Below are positions 1 through 11,819 of a stretch of DNA of 64,000 bases, one piece after another. A program made the translations under genes and the position numbers. The notes beneath the pieces were generated by a model. That model was given only the letters and a program-made list of their open reading frames with translations, was not told the DNA's origin and made no database searches. The first letter of the stretch is position 1; every line of letters starts with the position of its first letter. The DNA comes from Salvia splendens (taxonomy: Eukaryota; Streptophyta; Magnoliopsida; Lamiales; Lamiaceae), in the NCBI RefSeq assembly GCF_004379255.2, contig NC_056048.1, forward strand, positions 13,415,197-13,479,196. Reading direction: 5' to 3'.

Positions 1-104
1 CTGGTGATGAAATTTATTAAAAAGACTTGTAAATAAATAAAAAATGGTAACAGAGACCACAATTAGCATAATAGTACCCAAATACATAGCACGGACATAC
101 TTAC

Positions 105-1543
105 AAATGCAGTCACATTTAAACACCTCCCCCCAAACGAATGACACAACCAGATATCATTGTTGAAGTCGTACATGTCAAGCATTAGACCTCGAACGCC
201 ATTCTACAAAATGCACACAGCTTATAGTGAACAAAAATCTTGCTTTTATGTAAATGAATATCAATATGTGCAAAGTAAGTAATTGAGTTTAATTTACATC
301 TTATAATCATGTTTCAGGATGCAGTATTAGTTCATCAACATTGGCTCATAACTACTGCACTGACACTTATTCAATGTTCGGACTTCCAACTAACTTCGTT
401 AAGATGAAAAGGCCTAGATATGCTTAAGAAAAAAATTAATACATAATGTACTCACAAGCCTTTCAAAGAAAGGGAAGACTGAAAATGAACGAGATTGGCT
501 CATATGAATTATACTTTGGAAAATCCTACAACTTCTAACTATGGAGATCTTGCACGAACATTCTTCCTTCAAAGATATCAGGTAGGCAAAGACCTACAAT
601 GACTATGAATTTCAACAAAGAACACTACCAAATTCAGCTTCGGCCCTTGAATATGAAGATACATTTATCCATATCACTAAGAAACCCTGCTAGTTAGTTT
701 CTAATCCAGAACGAACTCGAGTGGAAACTAGCAACTAGTACCTCTTTCATTTTGACCTCACAAACTTGAATTATGGCTTATCAATGAAACAGGCTAGCCA
801 TCCAGCATTGTTAAAACTACCAAAGAAACGGCAACTAACATAGCAGAGTACACGCATTTAGTCATATCAACTAACAAATCAGTATTACAGCAATGCCTCA
901 TTCAAATTAAACTAGAGCTCCAATGGTAAACAAAAACAACAAGAGATAAAAATATTGATTGTGATTACACACTCTGAGCTGATCGGTAACGGAATCCTCT
1001 TGATTAGTCGGTGCAAAGAGATCGGAACCGACGCCTGATTTCCGCCCAGTCCGAGCATACGAGTTATGAGTCGTAAGCCATGAATATTTGTTAAAAGCCA
1101 GGCCTCCAACCTGCTATCCACAATTGAATCAATATAATGCAACAAAATACTAGGATAGAGAAATAACCAGAAACTGCATACTTTAATGACAGGATTTATA
1201 GGTTGAATGCGGGTGCAGCGAGGCCTGGTGTTGCAGTTGGCAGCGCAGGTACCGCAATATGAGCCGGCGTCGCAGCTATTGGTCGAGCTCGAACAGGTTT
1301 CCCCAACCTAGGTTGAATTTTGAATTGGAGATGAGAATAAGAAAAAAATGTGATTTTCTTTCAGAAATTGAAAATAAAATTGACCTTGAGGGTTGAAGAA
1401 TAGGTGAAGAGGAAAGCTGCTGCAACGAAGAATAGCTTCAGTGCGACATAGTTGAGGTCCTGAGAGTAGAGAAGATGAGAACGCATAGATTCAGAAAGGT
1501 GACGACGAGAATGAAGGATCAAACAACTTTTGCATGCCTGCAT
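105..1543 (-). CDS. PI-PLC X domain-containing protein (At5g67130-like), 5' exons only
   Basis: Plant PLC-like phosphodiesterase of unproven substrate. Four exons on the minus strand join in frame: 1543-1385, 1307-1182, 1110-973 and 203-105 (53, 42, 46 and 33 codons); all introns are phase 0 with GT/AG ends. A hydrophobic segment near residues 28-50 (LKLFFVAAAFLFTYSS) should be a signal anchor. Exon 2 is Cys-rich (SCDAGSYCGTC, then NTRPRCTRIQP), as in this family. Exon 3 has LTTHNSYA with the first catalytic His, and exon 4 has GLMLDMYDFNNDIWLCHS with the second. The start is the ATG at 1543; the frame is open upstream but has only a GTG there. A CT-rich leader (GA repeat on the plus strand, about 1591-1609) lies just upstream. 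The donor at 104 means the rest lies outside the window. Family assignment is strong; catalytic activity is inferred. Confidence 0.9.
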
Positions 1544-1730
1544 TTGATTTGGAACTTCCTCAAAATAGCACACAGATTTATACACAGAAAGAGGAGAGAG
1601 AGAGAGAGACTGTGAATTTTTATTCCTAGAGATGATTGACGTATCTCTCTCTATCTTGCATTAGTGACGAAAAGTCTTTTCTCGGTTTATAAAATTAATT
1701 TTTTATTATTAGAAGTATTCTTTATAATTA

Positions 1731-1907
1731 GTCCCTCCATAGAAATAGGTTATTTTGGAGTTAGACATAAATTTTAATGTATAGTAATTAATAGAGTAAG
1801 AGAGAATGAAATAGTTGAAATTATGCAGTGGTTTTCATAAATGGATGGACTATTTATATGAAATAGACTAAAAAAGAAATATAATATATTTTTATGGGAC
1901 GAACGGA
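1731..1907. mobile_element. Degenerate Stowaway-like MITE
   Basis: Ends resemble the Tc1/mariner Stowaway terminus (left GTCCCTCCATAGAAATAGG, right TTTTATGGGACGAACGGAATA). The match is imperfect and target duplication is uncertain. The rest of 1620-2116 is AT-rich with no gene visible; a second 'CCTCCATCTCATTTTAATTG' end occurs at about 1914. Confidence 0.4.
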
Positions 1908-2116
1908 ATACTTCCTCCATCTCATTTTAATTGAAGCAATTATTTTTATAAAAAAATTTTTAAAAATAAATATTTAGTGGTTAAGTTAAAAAAATAAAAT
2001 AAAAGAGAAAATAGTTTTAAAGCATTTATTTTTACGTAACATGTCTCTTTAGCCTTTTCCCCCTTTTTTAGGGTTTTATAGTAAATCTTAGTATTCGACT
2101 ATTCATATTGTTATTA

Positions 2117-2344
2117 CTTTCTTCATCCCATAAAATTAATTTTATTTTTCAATTGTTGACCTGTCTCATAAAATTAACTCACGTTTATTTTTGAATTTTT
2201 TTATTTCTTATGACGTGGATCTCATTCTTCATTAATAATATTTCAATCATTTTCATTTTCTATCTTTCTTTTACTTTACCAATTTCACAATAAATAACTC
2301 GTGTCTTCCCCAAAGTCCCTATTTTTATGAGATGAAGAGGATAG
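2117..2344. mobile_element. Stowaway-like MITE
   Basis: Left end CTTTCTTCATCCCATAAAA and right end TTTTATGAGATGAAGAGGATAG are inverted repeats, with TA on both sides. It is AT-rich and noncoding. The solo LTR that follows was inserted at its right edge, so that LTR's 5-bp TSD overlaps the MITE end. Confidence 0.6.
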
Positions 2345-2346
2345 TA

Positions 2347-4046
2347 TGTTAGAGTTTGTATACTAGAAATCATCTTTCGAGTTATTGAATACTGTAAAAA
2401 CTCTTATTTTATTTTCCAATGAATTAAACAGACTATTTTTGTCATAATGTTGTTATGTTTTACATTTAATGATTGTTATATTACATACTCCCTCTGTCCT
2501 AGAAATTTTGTCACATTTTCCATTTCCGTCCATCTCACAAAATTTGTCACATTTCACTTTTTACCACTTTTGGCAGTGGACACCACATTCCACTAACTTA
2601 TTCCCACTCATTTTATTATAAAACTAATACTTTAAAGGTAGGACCCGCATCCTACCAACTTTTTCAGCCCACTTTCCATTACATTTCTTAATACCTGTGC
2701 CCGGTCAAACTATAACAAAATTTGGGGGACGGAAGGAGTATTTAAATGTATAAGAAACTTAACAAAGTCTAAGTCTTTATTTTAGTAGACCGGTTGTGGG
2801 CGATGTTCATTTTAAGGTAACACGGTCAGTTCTGAACAAAGAAAAAGAAGAATTTCACAACCTAGATAGGCTTAGACTACCTATCGTAAAAGGTTGCAAT
2901 GGCAGTCCGCATATTTCTAAGCCTTACTGATAAGATGACATTGATGTGGTATAGCACTGAACGGATCTAATAGCAAGACATGTCTTTATGCTATCTACTG
3001 AAAGACGAGATCTTGATAAATATTTATTTCTTAATCAATATATGTAGCATTGAGCATACGGTATTGATTATGCACTACTTTGACTTATGAAATGGTGCAG
3101 GTTTTTCATAACCCAATAATCCTGATATATTGGGTAGTGGTGATTAATATCTAGCGGAGCTAGGATTGCTATTATATTGAAACGTACGCGAGGTGAGTCT
3201 CGTTTGATAATGTCCTCAAGAGGAGCTCGAAACAATGTTTTATTATTCGGAACCTAGCTAGTTGGAGTTTGATTACTCTATGAATAATAAATAGGTGTTT
3301 CATGCTAAGTCCACTCTTGGAATAAATAAGAAGTTAATTAATTACATCTATAGCATACAATAATGAATTAACGGACATTTCTATCTTAAGTACGGGAAAT
3401 AAACAATAAACAAAACGGAAACCCGAATTACTTGTAATTTCCGATTTGGATGGGCAGTGCAATATTATTTATGTAGTGGTTGCTAATAATATTCCAATAT
3501 AAGCTTGTATTAAATTGTGGGTTCAATTTAATTAGTAAAAAGCTAATTGGGGAGGTCATATCCAAAACCTTCTATAGATCCCTGATTGGGACCAATACGA
3601 GCTTAATATAAATAGGAGAATAAAGACAGAAAATACGCACAACATTATAATTTTCGTCCCCCTTACTAAGGAGTGGTCGAATTTTTCTCAGCCCTCCTCG
3701 GTGAGATTTTTCTGTCTTCTTTATTCGAGTCCTAGTATCCTGGTGAGATCAGCCCACCCTGATATCGAAATACAGTTCGGGAACCAGTCAGAAGATTAGT
3801 GGTCGAGTATCTAAGATCTTCACGTGGAAAAGTAGCAAGCCATCTACGATTCTTTGGAAAATCAAGAAGGTATATTTCTGTTTCGTAGAAAAGCATGTTT
3901 TATGTTTCAATTAATCTTAAAGCATGTTTTAATTCAAGTTATGAGCATGATACATGTGATAATTGCGCGAATAGAATTTATCTGAATAATCTGCTAAATA
4001 GATCATTTTCTCTGATTTATTCATGCTTCCGCTGCCAACCCCTTCA
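2347..4046 (+). mobile_element. Solo LTR, probably Ty1/copia type
   Basis: The sequence begins TGTTAGAGTTTG and ends CCAACCCCTTCA, flanked on both sides by the 5-bp duplication TAGTA (2342-2346 and 4047-4051). No internal region is present, so this is a solo LTR left by LTR-LTR recombination. It is 1700 bp, of which about 250 bp is a nested MITE (2488-2738). A TATA-like AATATAAATAGG lies near 3606, consistent with a U3/R boundary and plus orientation. The copia assignment rests on general resemblance and is less certain than the LTR itself. Confidence 0.85.
2488..2738. mobile_element. Stowaway MITE nested in solo LTR
   Basis: Canonical ends CTCCCTCTGTCCTAGAAATTTTG and CAAAATTTGGGGGACGGAAGGAG pair as inverted repeats, with TA on each side (2486-2487, 2739-2740). 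About 251 bp, noncoding, and younger than the LTR that contains it. Confidence 0.85.
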
Positions 4047-4258
4047 TAGTATTCTTTAATACGACCTCCATCTCATTTTAATTGAAACACTTAATTTTGG
4101 TACGGAGATTAAAATGTTATGTTTAATGCAAAGAGAATAAAGTAGAAGACACCATAAAGTTCTTACCAAAAAAAGGAAAATGAATCAACTATCTTGGAAT
4201 AACCCAAAAATAAATACGACTCAACTACATTAGGATGGAAGAAATATTATTTATCTTA

Positions 4259-4462
4259 TTTCCCCCGTCCCACCGAAGATGACCCACTTTCCTTTTTAGT
4301 TTGTCCCATCCAAGATGACCCATTTCTAAAGATAGAAACCTCTTTATCTCTAATGTATTCCCTCTCTCTTACTTTATTTTTCTCCACTTAACACACAAAA
4401 TAAAACTGCATAAAATCTCATGTCGCCAAAGGGAGGGGACATCTTCCTTGGGACGGAGGGAG
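4259..4462. mobile_element. Stowaway-like MITE
   Basis: Left TTCCCCCGTCCCACCGAAG and right CTTCCTTGGGACGGAGGGAG form a terminal inverted repeat. Left TA is present; the right flank is TG (mutated). Same subfamily as the MITE at 14990. The spacer 4052-4258 holds only AT-rich sequence with another CCTCCATCTCATTTTAATTG-type end near 4066. Confidence 0.7.
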
Positions 4463-4595
4463 TGGAGTGTATGTATAATAATCTCTCCATGTCAAGCGGG
4501 GAGATAATAAGGTAAGAGAGATGATAAAGAATAGAAATAGAGAGAATAAAATAAAACATATTAATTGTGTTATCTTGCTAAAAAAATGACCCGGT

Positions 4596-6228
4596 TTACA
4601 TGAAATGTCTCAAATTGAAATACGCATCATTTATGGTGGGGAGTGTCAAGAAAGGAAAGAAGAATAAGAATCAATCTCTTAAAAATAGATTGATTGTGTA
4701 TTAATTAGAATTGATCTCATTCTTCTCTCCAAAGAAATATCATGGATAGAGGTTGTGTATACTCTATATAAGTGAGATATACAATGTAATACATCAGCAA
4801 TCAAGTTTACCATGAATCACTGATAACACTACAACTATTTGGAAGTATACAAGGTAGATGCAGTATATCTAAGGGTGAGCACAAGATATCGAACACATGG
4901 AACACTATCACAGATTGTCTGATCGTATACTAGACTTCTACTATTTAGAGACATGATTTTGGGAATTAAGAAATAGAGTAAACAAAAAGAAAACAAGGAA
5001 GCAAATAAATCAATTGCTAATTAAAAACGAGAGTAAAACAAATATAAATTCAAGAGATGTGCTTTCATAGTGATGGTTTGTAAAAGTTTCAATTACAACA
5101 CACCCTAAAACAGTTCGTGGTTAACTAGAACGAGTCACATAAGTATTGCCCATGCTGCATAAAGTAGATTACACACTAAGGTCGTCAATCTTAGATTAGC
5201 AACTCCAAAAAGGTTCAATTAGACTCTCAAGAAGTCCCGACTCTCAATTAATAGTAACTTTTTAGGGGGAATTAATTGTAGCGTTAACTAAGTTCATCTA
5301 ACATGCAAATCATTTCTCGATTACTTTGCAAGTCAAGAAATCATCATAAAATGTGTCGCTCAAACATGAAACATTATCGATCAACTTGTAATAATGCAAG
5401 CATGAACAAAACAGATGTTAAATAAATAGGAAGCGATAAACCAAAGTCATTACTAATACATCCCTAGAATTCTACAGATCTAGCTGCTCAAAGACAAATA
5501 AACTAAACACATAGTTTGTAGGAAAAACATAGAAACATAAAAACTAATAAGATAAAACCTAAAGAATGAATCTCGTAGTCTTGATCTTCTCTTGAACCAA
5601 CCTTCAAACTCCAAGTATGGTGGAAAGATGATGAACAATGGACAAGAACTCTAAATATTTTATCTTAGGTGTAGAATGCAGCAAAAGGTTCTTTTGATGA
5701 AACTTTGGGAGGTATTTATAGCCTTCAAGTCGTGTATCATGATATGGTAAATTTTCTAACCTAGTTAGGTAAGTCTTGGAGAGAAATTAGGTAAAATCTT
5801 GTGTCGCCCAATCCAGCGCACTGCTGTGAATCCTCCTCTTTCGGTGCAACTTTCAGCGATTGTTGTGCACAGTCTAGTGGTCGTTGGACGTGTTCCTCTT
5901 TTCATGCCTGCTTCTGAGACGGACCAGTGCAGCTCAAAAGGTTGATGGACGCTAGCGGCTGCTGGCTAAAGTCCAGCGGACCACTAGCTGGCTGGAGTGC
6001 TCCATATTTCATACTTCGACTTTTTGCTATCTTCTTAGGCTCTATTTTGCACATTTATCACAAAACGTGTCAAAATATCAAAATAGATCAAATGTATAAA
6101 TATTAGACATGTATTGCAACTTTGACACTCAAAATGAACAAAATGAAGGCTTTAAATCAGTGGAAAATCCAAACTTATCAATCACTATCTCTACTTCTTT
6201 CCCTTCCTTACCTACTACCATAAATATG
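4596..6228 (+). mobile_element. TRIM element fragment, interrupted by a solo LTR
   Basis: Part of the TRIM family arrayed at 12.9-15.7 kb. An internal tail ending in the polypurine tract GGTGGGGAG runs to 4643, followed by an LTR starting TGTCAAGAAAGGA at 4644. This LTR is split by a 1360-bp solo LTR (4821-6180) and continues from 6186 to about 6228, where a TGTAACACCC-type LTR begins. Confidence 0.7.
4821..6180 (-). mobile_element. Athila-like Ty3/gypsy solo LTR
   Basis: On the plus strand it runs TGATAACACTAC...CCAAACTTATCA with perfect 5-bp duplication ATCAC on each side (4816-4820, 6181-6185). It is related to the LTRs at 15692-18292 and 62100-63216: all share a block around 'GGTCGTCAATCTTAGATT', a minus-strand TATA-like CTATAAATACC, and a GC-rich quasi-palindromic patch (5810-6000). 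No internal sequence is present, so this is a solo LTR. It disrupts a TRIM LTR whose two halves match an uninterrupted copy at about 15540. Confidence 0.88.
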
Positions 6229-7059
6229 TAACACCCACCCTTTTTATGTACCTTGAAAATACTATGTCACGTTTGACTTGCATGAAATATGTGGGTAATT
6301 GTTTTCTTACTTCGTGATCAAGAAATAGTCAATGATGGTAAACCGACGTGAAATTTCTTGCTTAACACTTGCTTCATGATCAAGTGATATTTGTGATCAA
6401 ATGGTAATTTCACTTGCTTCGTGATCAAGTAGTAATTTCGTTTCGGGATTTATGAATGTTCTTTATGCGTTTTTACTTTGATAATTTATACTTGGCGCAA
6501 CATCGAATGATTAATTATTTGTTTGATACGAAGAGAAATGACGAGTTTAAAATACAAGGAAATAGGAACATATTATTTCCCAAGCCCTTTAGACTTTCAA
6601 AAGAAAAATTAATTTGAATATTAAAGTCCATTGTTCCAATTAATTAAAATACATCAATTGAGTTTGTATCAATTTAATTAAATACAATGATGCTTTTTGG
6701 ACTTTTTTCTTTTAATTCCTTGATGAGCCAAATTTATTTAATTTCCTTCTTATTTTTTCTTGAGCTCAAAATCAAATAAATCCAAAGAAAAAGATTTCCC
6801 TCTTCTTCCTTACTTTACCCCCTTTCTTCTCCAAGATTTCTTCAAATATTCATACACCAAAATTGAGCTGCAAATCATGGTAAGAAGATCAAAAAATCTT
6901 TCCATAAAGATTAAACCAACCTAACCTCTATAAATTCATGCTACCTACAAACTCACAAATCATATCTCTCCATATTTCTCAAGTGCTCGACGGAACCAAG
7001 TCCCCAACTTGATGCCCCAAGCTTTTCTACCAAGTTTTGCAAGAGGTATTTGTTGTTCC

Positions 7060-7405
7060 TGTAATTCCTGTTTACTAGTTGCTGAGAAGTTGATAGAAAT
7101 CAAAGCAAGAAGAGGAAGAAACAAGTTGTGCAGCTCCAGAGCTTCAGGAGCTGTCGGATCTTTTTGGTTAGTTGAGATTAAATCTCAGCCGTCCGATCCA
7201 ACTAGCCGTTGGATTCAAAGTTAGAGTATAAAATGTTTGTTAGCTGAAGTAGTTAGAGTGTGAAGCGTTTTTTCCCTCTTTCAATTTCTCATTTTCTCTT
7301 ATGTAAATCAATCCAAGATTGGATTTTCTTTGAGTGCAAATCAATAAAATTCCTTTGCGTTCATATACGGTTTTTCGATTGTGTTTCTTAGCAAGAAAGC
7401 CAACA
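7060..7405 (+). repeat. 5' LTR of copia element
   Basis: 346 bp, TGTAATTCCTG...AAGCCAACA. Carries an AGAGTATAAAATG TATA-like box near 7224 and an AATAAA signal near 7343. Confidence 0.9.
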
Positions 7406-7481
7406 AGTGGCGCCGTCTGTGGGAAGAGTTTTCCCCTTCGGCGAGAGTATAGATCGAAATCAAGTTCGGGCAGATTGAAGA

Positions 7482-10400
7482 TGGGGTCTAGATTCGAAGC
7501 AGAGAAATTCATGGGCAAGAATGACTTCGACCTTTGGAGAATAAAGATGAAGGCGATGTTAATCCAGCAGGGTCTATCGGAGGCTCTGGCACCGGCCAAG
7601 AAGGGAGATGAAGCCGAGGTGCTGATGAAAAGGCCAAGATAAAGCGCGCTGAGATTCTTGTGAAGGCGCATAGCGTGGTTGTGTTATATCTTGGCGACAA
7701 AGTGTTGCGAGAGGTTGCGAAGGAAACGATCACAACCAGGATACTGGAGAAGGTTGAGAATTTGTATATGACAAAGTCCCTCGCTAACCGGCTCTTCATG
7801 AAGCAAAGGCTCTACTCATATCGGTTCTTGGAAGAAAAAAGTATAATCGAGCAGTTAGAGGATTTTGATAAAGCCGTTGATGATCTTGAGAATATCAACG
7901 TTGTAATTGGCGACGAAGATAAGGCGATATTATTGTTGAATGCTCTCTCAAAGTCCTATGATCAATTAAGGGACGCGATTCTATTTGGAAGAGAGGGCAC
8001 CATCACTTTGCTATAGGTTCAGTTATCCCTTAGATCCAAGGAGTTGCAGAAGAATGGGGTCAAGGTGGCTGAAAATGTACCAGAAAGCTTAACGATTAAG
8101 AAGTTCAAAGGGAAAAAGAATTTCAAGAAAAATGGTGAGGGTACTAAGGCATCCACAAACGATCAAAAGGAGACGCGCTCTTGCCACTGGTGCAAGAAGC
8201 CCGGTCACCTAAAGAAGGACTGTTTCGCATGGAAGAAGAAGCTAGCGGCAGAGGATGCGCAAGGAAAAATCACCTCTGATTGCGTCCAAGAATATGAGTC
8301 TCCAGAAGCCTTGAATGTGATGATGCATGAGAATGGAGGTTCTTGGATCCTAGACTCAGGATGCAGCTTCCATATATGCCCAAATATAGAGTTCTTCTCT
8401 GATCTAAAAGAATCTAATGGCTCGGTGGTTTGGAAACAATCAGGTCTGTCACATTGAGGGAGTTGGAAATGTGATACTGAAGCTAGACAATGGCTCTGTA
8501 AAGATATTGACTGATGTTAGGTTGATTCCAACAGTTAAAAGAAATCTGATATCGCTGGGGATGCTTGAAAGCAAGGAGTATTCTTTTGAGTCCTTTAATG
8601 GAAAAAATGGATATCAAGAAGGGATCGGACGTGGTCATGCAGGGGGAAAGAAAGGGGATCCTATATTACCTGTGTGGTTTTGCATTGAAAGCTGCTAATG
8701 GTTGTTTGAACACTGCTGAGTCAAAATCAGTGAGATTATGGCATATGAGAATGGGACACCCATCAGATGGAGGCATTAAAGAGTTGATTAAAAGGGGTGT
8801 GATCCATGGAAATGACTCCAAGACCAGTGAGAAATGTGAGGAGTGCATACTAAGCAAGGCCAAGAAACTGCCATATCCAAAAGGTAAACATTCTTCATTA
8901 GCACATTTGGATTATGCACATAGTGACTTATGGGGGCCATCTCCTGTGAACTCTTTGTGGGAGGGAGGTATTACATGACTATCATAGATGATTATTCCAG
9001 AAAAATGTGGCTGTATATTCTGAAAGAAAAACCAGAGGCACTCACTAAGTTCAAAGAATGGTGCATGTTAGTTGAGAAAGAAAAGGGCAGTGTGTTGAAG
9101 TGTCTGAGGACAGATAATGGGTTAGAGTTCTTGTCCAAAGAATTTGAGAAATTTTGTGCGGAGAGGAGAATCAAAAGGCATAGAACTGTCCCTCTAAACC
9201 CTCAACAAAATGAAGTGGCAGAGAGGGCAAACCGAACCATTCTGGAAAGAGTTAGGTGTATGTTGTTCTCTTCAGGGATGGAAAAGAAGTTATGGGGTGA
9301 AGCTGCTGCTACTGTTGTGAAACTATTGGATAAGTGTCCTTCTTCAGCCATTAATGGTGACACCTGATCTTAGATGGTATGAGAGATATGGAGATTACAC
9401 AGCCATTAAGATTTTTGGCTGCCAAGCTTATGCTCATGTCAAACAAAGCAAGCTAGATGCTAGAGCTTTGAAGTGTGTACTTCTGGGATATCAATCTGGT
9501 GTGAAGGGGTACAGGTTATGGTGTATTTAACCAGGGAATCACAAAGTTATTATAAGCAGAGATGTGATTTTCTCAGAATCTGTGATGCCTTTCAAGAAAG
9601 ATCAAAGTGGCAAGGTTTCTTGTGTACCTGATGGGCCTACTCTAAGTATTGAGGTGGAGGCAGATTCACTGACTCAAGGTGGAGCTGATGAGAGTGATGA
9701 TGATGAGATTATGCAACCTGAAACAAAGATGGAAACTGATGATCTAAGGCATTATCAACTGGCCAGAGATAGAACCAGAAGAACAAATGTTAGGCCTCCA
9801 GCTAGGTATGCAGATTCAGAAATGTTGTATTTTGCCCTATGTGTGGCTGAAGAGGTGGAGTTTGGTGAGCCAACTTCTTATAAGGCTGCCATTGAATGCA
9901 AAGAAATAGATAAATGGCTTAAGGCTAAGATTGAGGAAATTGATTCTCTGATAAAAAATGGTACATGGGTGCTGGTTGTTAAGGTTGAAGGAAGGAGAAT
10001 TGTGAGCTGCAACTGGATTTTCAAAAAGAAGCTTGAATTTGCTGATAATGAAAAGATCAGATACAAAACTAGACTTGTAGCAAGAGGTTTTACTCGAGAA
10101 CATGGGGTTGATTATGAAGTGTTTTCACCAGTGGTAAAGCATACTTCAATAAGGATTCTTTTGGCTGTAGTTGCAAGGATGGATTGGGAGTTGGAACAGC
10201 TTGATGTCAAGACAGCTTTTCTACCTGAAGTTCTAAAGGAAACAATTTATATGCAACAACCAGAAGGTTTTGCAAGACTTGGTGAAGAAGATAAAGTTTG
10301 CCTCTTGAAGAAAAGCATATATGGCCTAAAGCAAGCTAGTAGGCAATGGCATATTAAATTTGATGATCATATTGAAGAATGGATTCACTAGATCAAAATA

Positions 10401-11440
10401 TGATGAGTGTGTCTATATCAAGAAGAAAAAGGGTGTTGTTGTGGCTTACCTACTTCTTTATGTTGATGATATGTTAGTGACGGGAGCTAGCAAGAAGGTG
10501 ATCCAGGAGATTAAGGAAGACTTGAGGTCTGCTTTTGACATGAAGGACCCGGGCGGGCAATGCTAAAAGAATCATGGGCATGAACATAGTCAGAAATCGA
10601 ACCAAGAAAGAAATCTGGTTGAATCAGTCAGATTATATCTTAAGGTTGGTCAGAAATTCAAGATGGAAGACTCAAGGCCAACTTCAACTCCATTGGCTCA
10701 GCATTTCAGATTGACAGTGGAACAGAGACCCAAGAATGAGCAGGAAAGGTTAGAAATGCAAGCCATTCCCTATGCTAATATTGTAGGAAGTATAATGTAT
10801 GCCATGATTAGCTCGGGGCCAGATGTAGCTCAAGCTATTAGTGTCACCAGCAGATTTATGAGTGATCATGGTAAGGAGCACTGGCTAGCTCTGAAATGGA
10901 TTTTGAAATACCTAAATGGGGCTGGAAATGTTGGAATTCTGTTAAGAAGAAGTGATGAGGTGAAGGGAGATGCTTTGGTTGGATATTGTGACAGTGATTA
11001 TGTTGGGAGTATTGACAGTAGGAAATCTCAATCAGGTTATATCATCACTTTGTATGGAGCTGCTGTGAGCTGGAAATCAAGCCTGCAGAGTGTAGTTGTC
11101 TTGTCCACAACTGAGGCTGAGTACATGGCCTTGACAGCAGCTGTAAAGGAAAGCTTCTGGCTTAAGGGAATTACAGCAGATTTTGGTGTGGTTCAAGCTG
11201 TAGTTGCTATAGGCTGTGACAACAACAGTGCTATAAGCTTGGCCAAGAACCATGTCTTCCATGAAAGGATCAAGCACATTGATGTGCGTTTGCATTTCAT
11301 AAGGGAAGAAATAGAGAAAGAAAGAGTCAAGGTCTTCAAGGTAGACACTTTGGAGAATCCAACCGACATGCTCACTAAGCTTTTGCCAAAGAAGAAGTTT
11401 GAGTTGTGTTTAAAGTTGGTTGGGATGTGTAAAAGGGATT
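7482..11440 (+). pseudogene. Copia gag-pol polyprotein, frameshifted
   Basis: The frame opens at an ATG at 7482 and is broken by several frameshifts and stops (for example near 7640, 8014, 8440, 8930, 9365, 9530 and 10390). Visible domains in order: UBN2-type gag (about 7500-8020); zinc knuckle CHWCKKPGHLKKDC (8182-8223); protease DSGCSFHIC (about 8352); GAG-pre-integrase HMRMGHPS with CEEC (8737-8860); integrase core with SDLWGPS, then RTDNG and NEVAERANR (about 8925-9235); RT with YVDDM (about 10460); RNase H with STTEAEYMAL (about 11105). All domains needed for autonomy were once present. Gag resembles the Tork/Tnt1 lineage. Confidence 0.9.
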
Positions 11441-11474
11441 GACTACTCAACAAATAGTATTCAAGGTGGAGGAT

Positions 11475-11819
11475 TGTAATTGTTGTATACTTGTTGCTGA
11501 GAAGTTGATAGAAATCAAAGCAAGAAGAGGAAGAAACAAGTTGTGCAGCTCCAGAGCTTCAGGAGCCATCAGATCTTTTGGTTAGTTGAGATTAAATCTC
11601 AGCCGTCCGATCCAACTAGCCGTTGGATTCAAAGTTAGAGTATAAAATGTTTGTTAGCTGAAGTAGTTAGAGTGTGAAGCGCTTTTTTCCTCTTTCAATT
11701 TCTCATTTTCTCTTATGTAAATCAATCCAAGATGGGATTTTCTATGAGTGCAAATCAATAAAATTCCTTTGCGTTCATATACGGTTTTTTTATTGTGTTT
11801 CCCAGCAAGAAAGCCAACA
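11475..11819 (+). repeat. 3' LTR of copia element
   Basis: 345 bp partner of the LTR at 7060, beginning TGTAATTGTTG. The pair differs by several substitutions and small indels. Confidence 0.9.

Larger units (their letters stand above)
7060..11819 (+). mobile_element. Full-length Ty1/copia retrotransposon (Tork/Tnt1-like), decayed
   Basis: LTRs at 7060-7405 and 11475-11819 begin TGTAATT and end AAGCCAACA. The 5-bp duplication GTTCC flanks the element (7055-7059, 11820-11824). A TGGCGCCGTCTGTGGGA-type PBS follows the 5' LTR, and a purine tract (CAAGGTGGAGGAT) precedes the 3' LTR. Internal order is gag, protease, integrase, RT, RNase H, i.e. copia order. The two LTRs differ at several positions and the ORF is broken, so the insertion is not recent. 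Confidence 0.93.

Noticed and set aside
7009..7224. 71-codon ORF starting in the copia flank
   Set aside because: It crosses the TSD and 5' LTR boundary and has no family resemblance.
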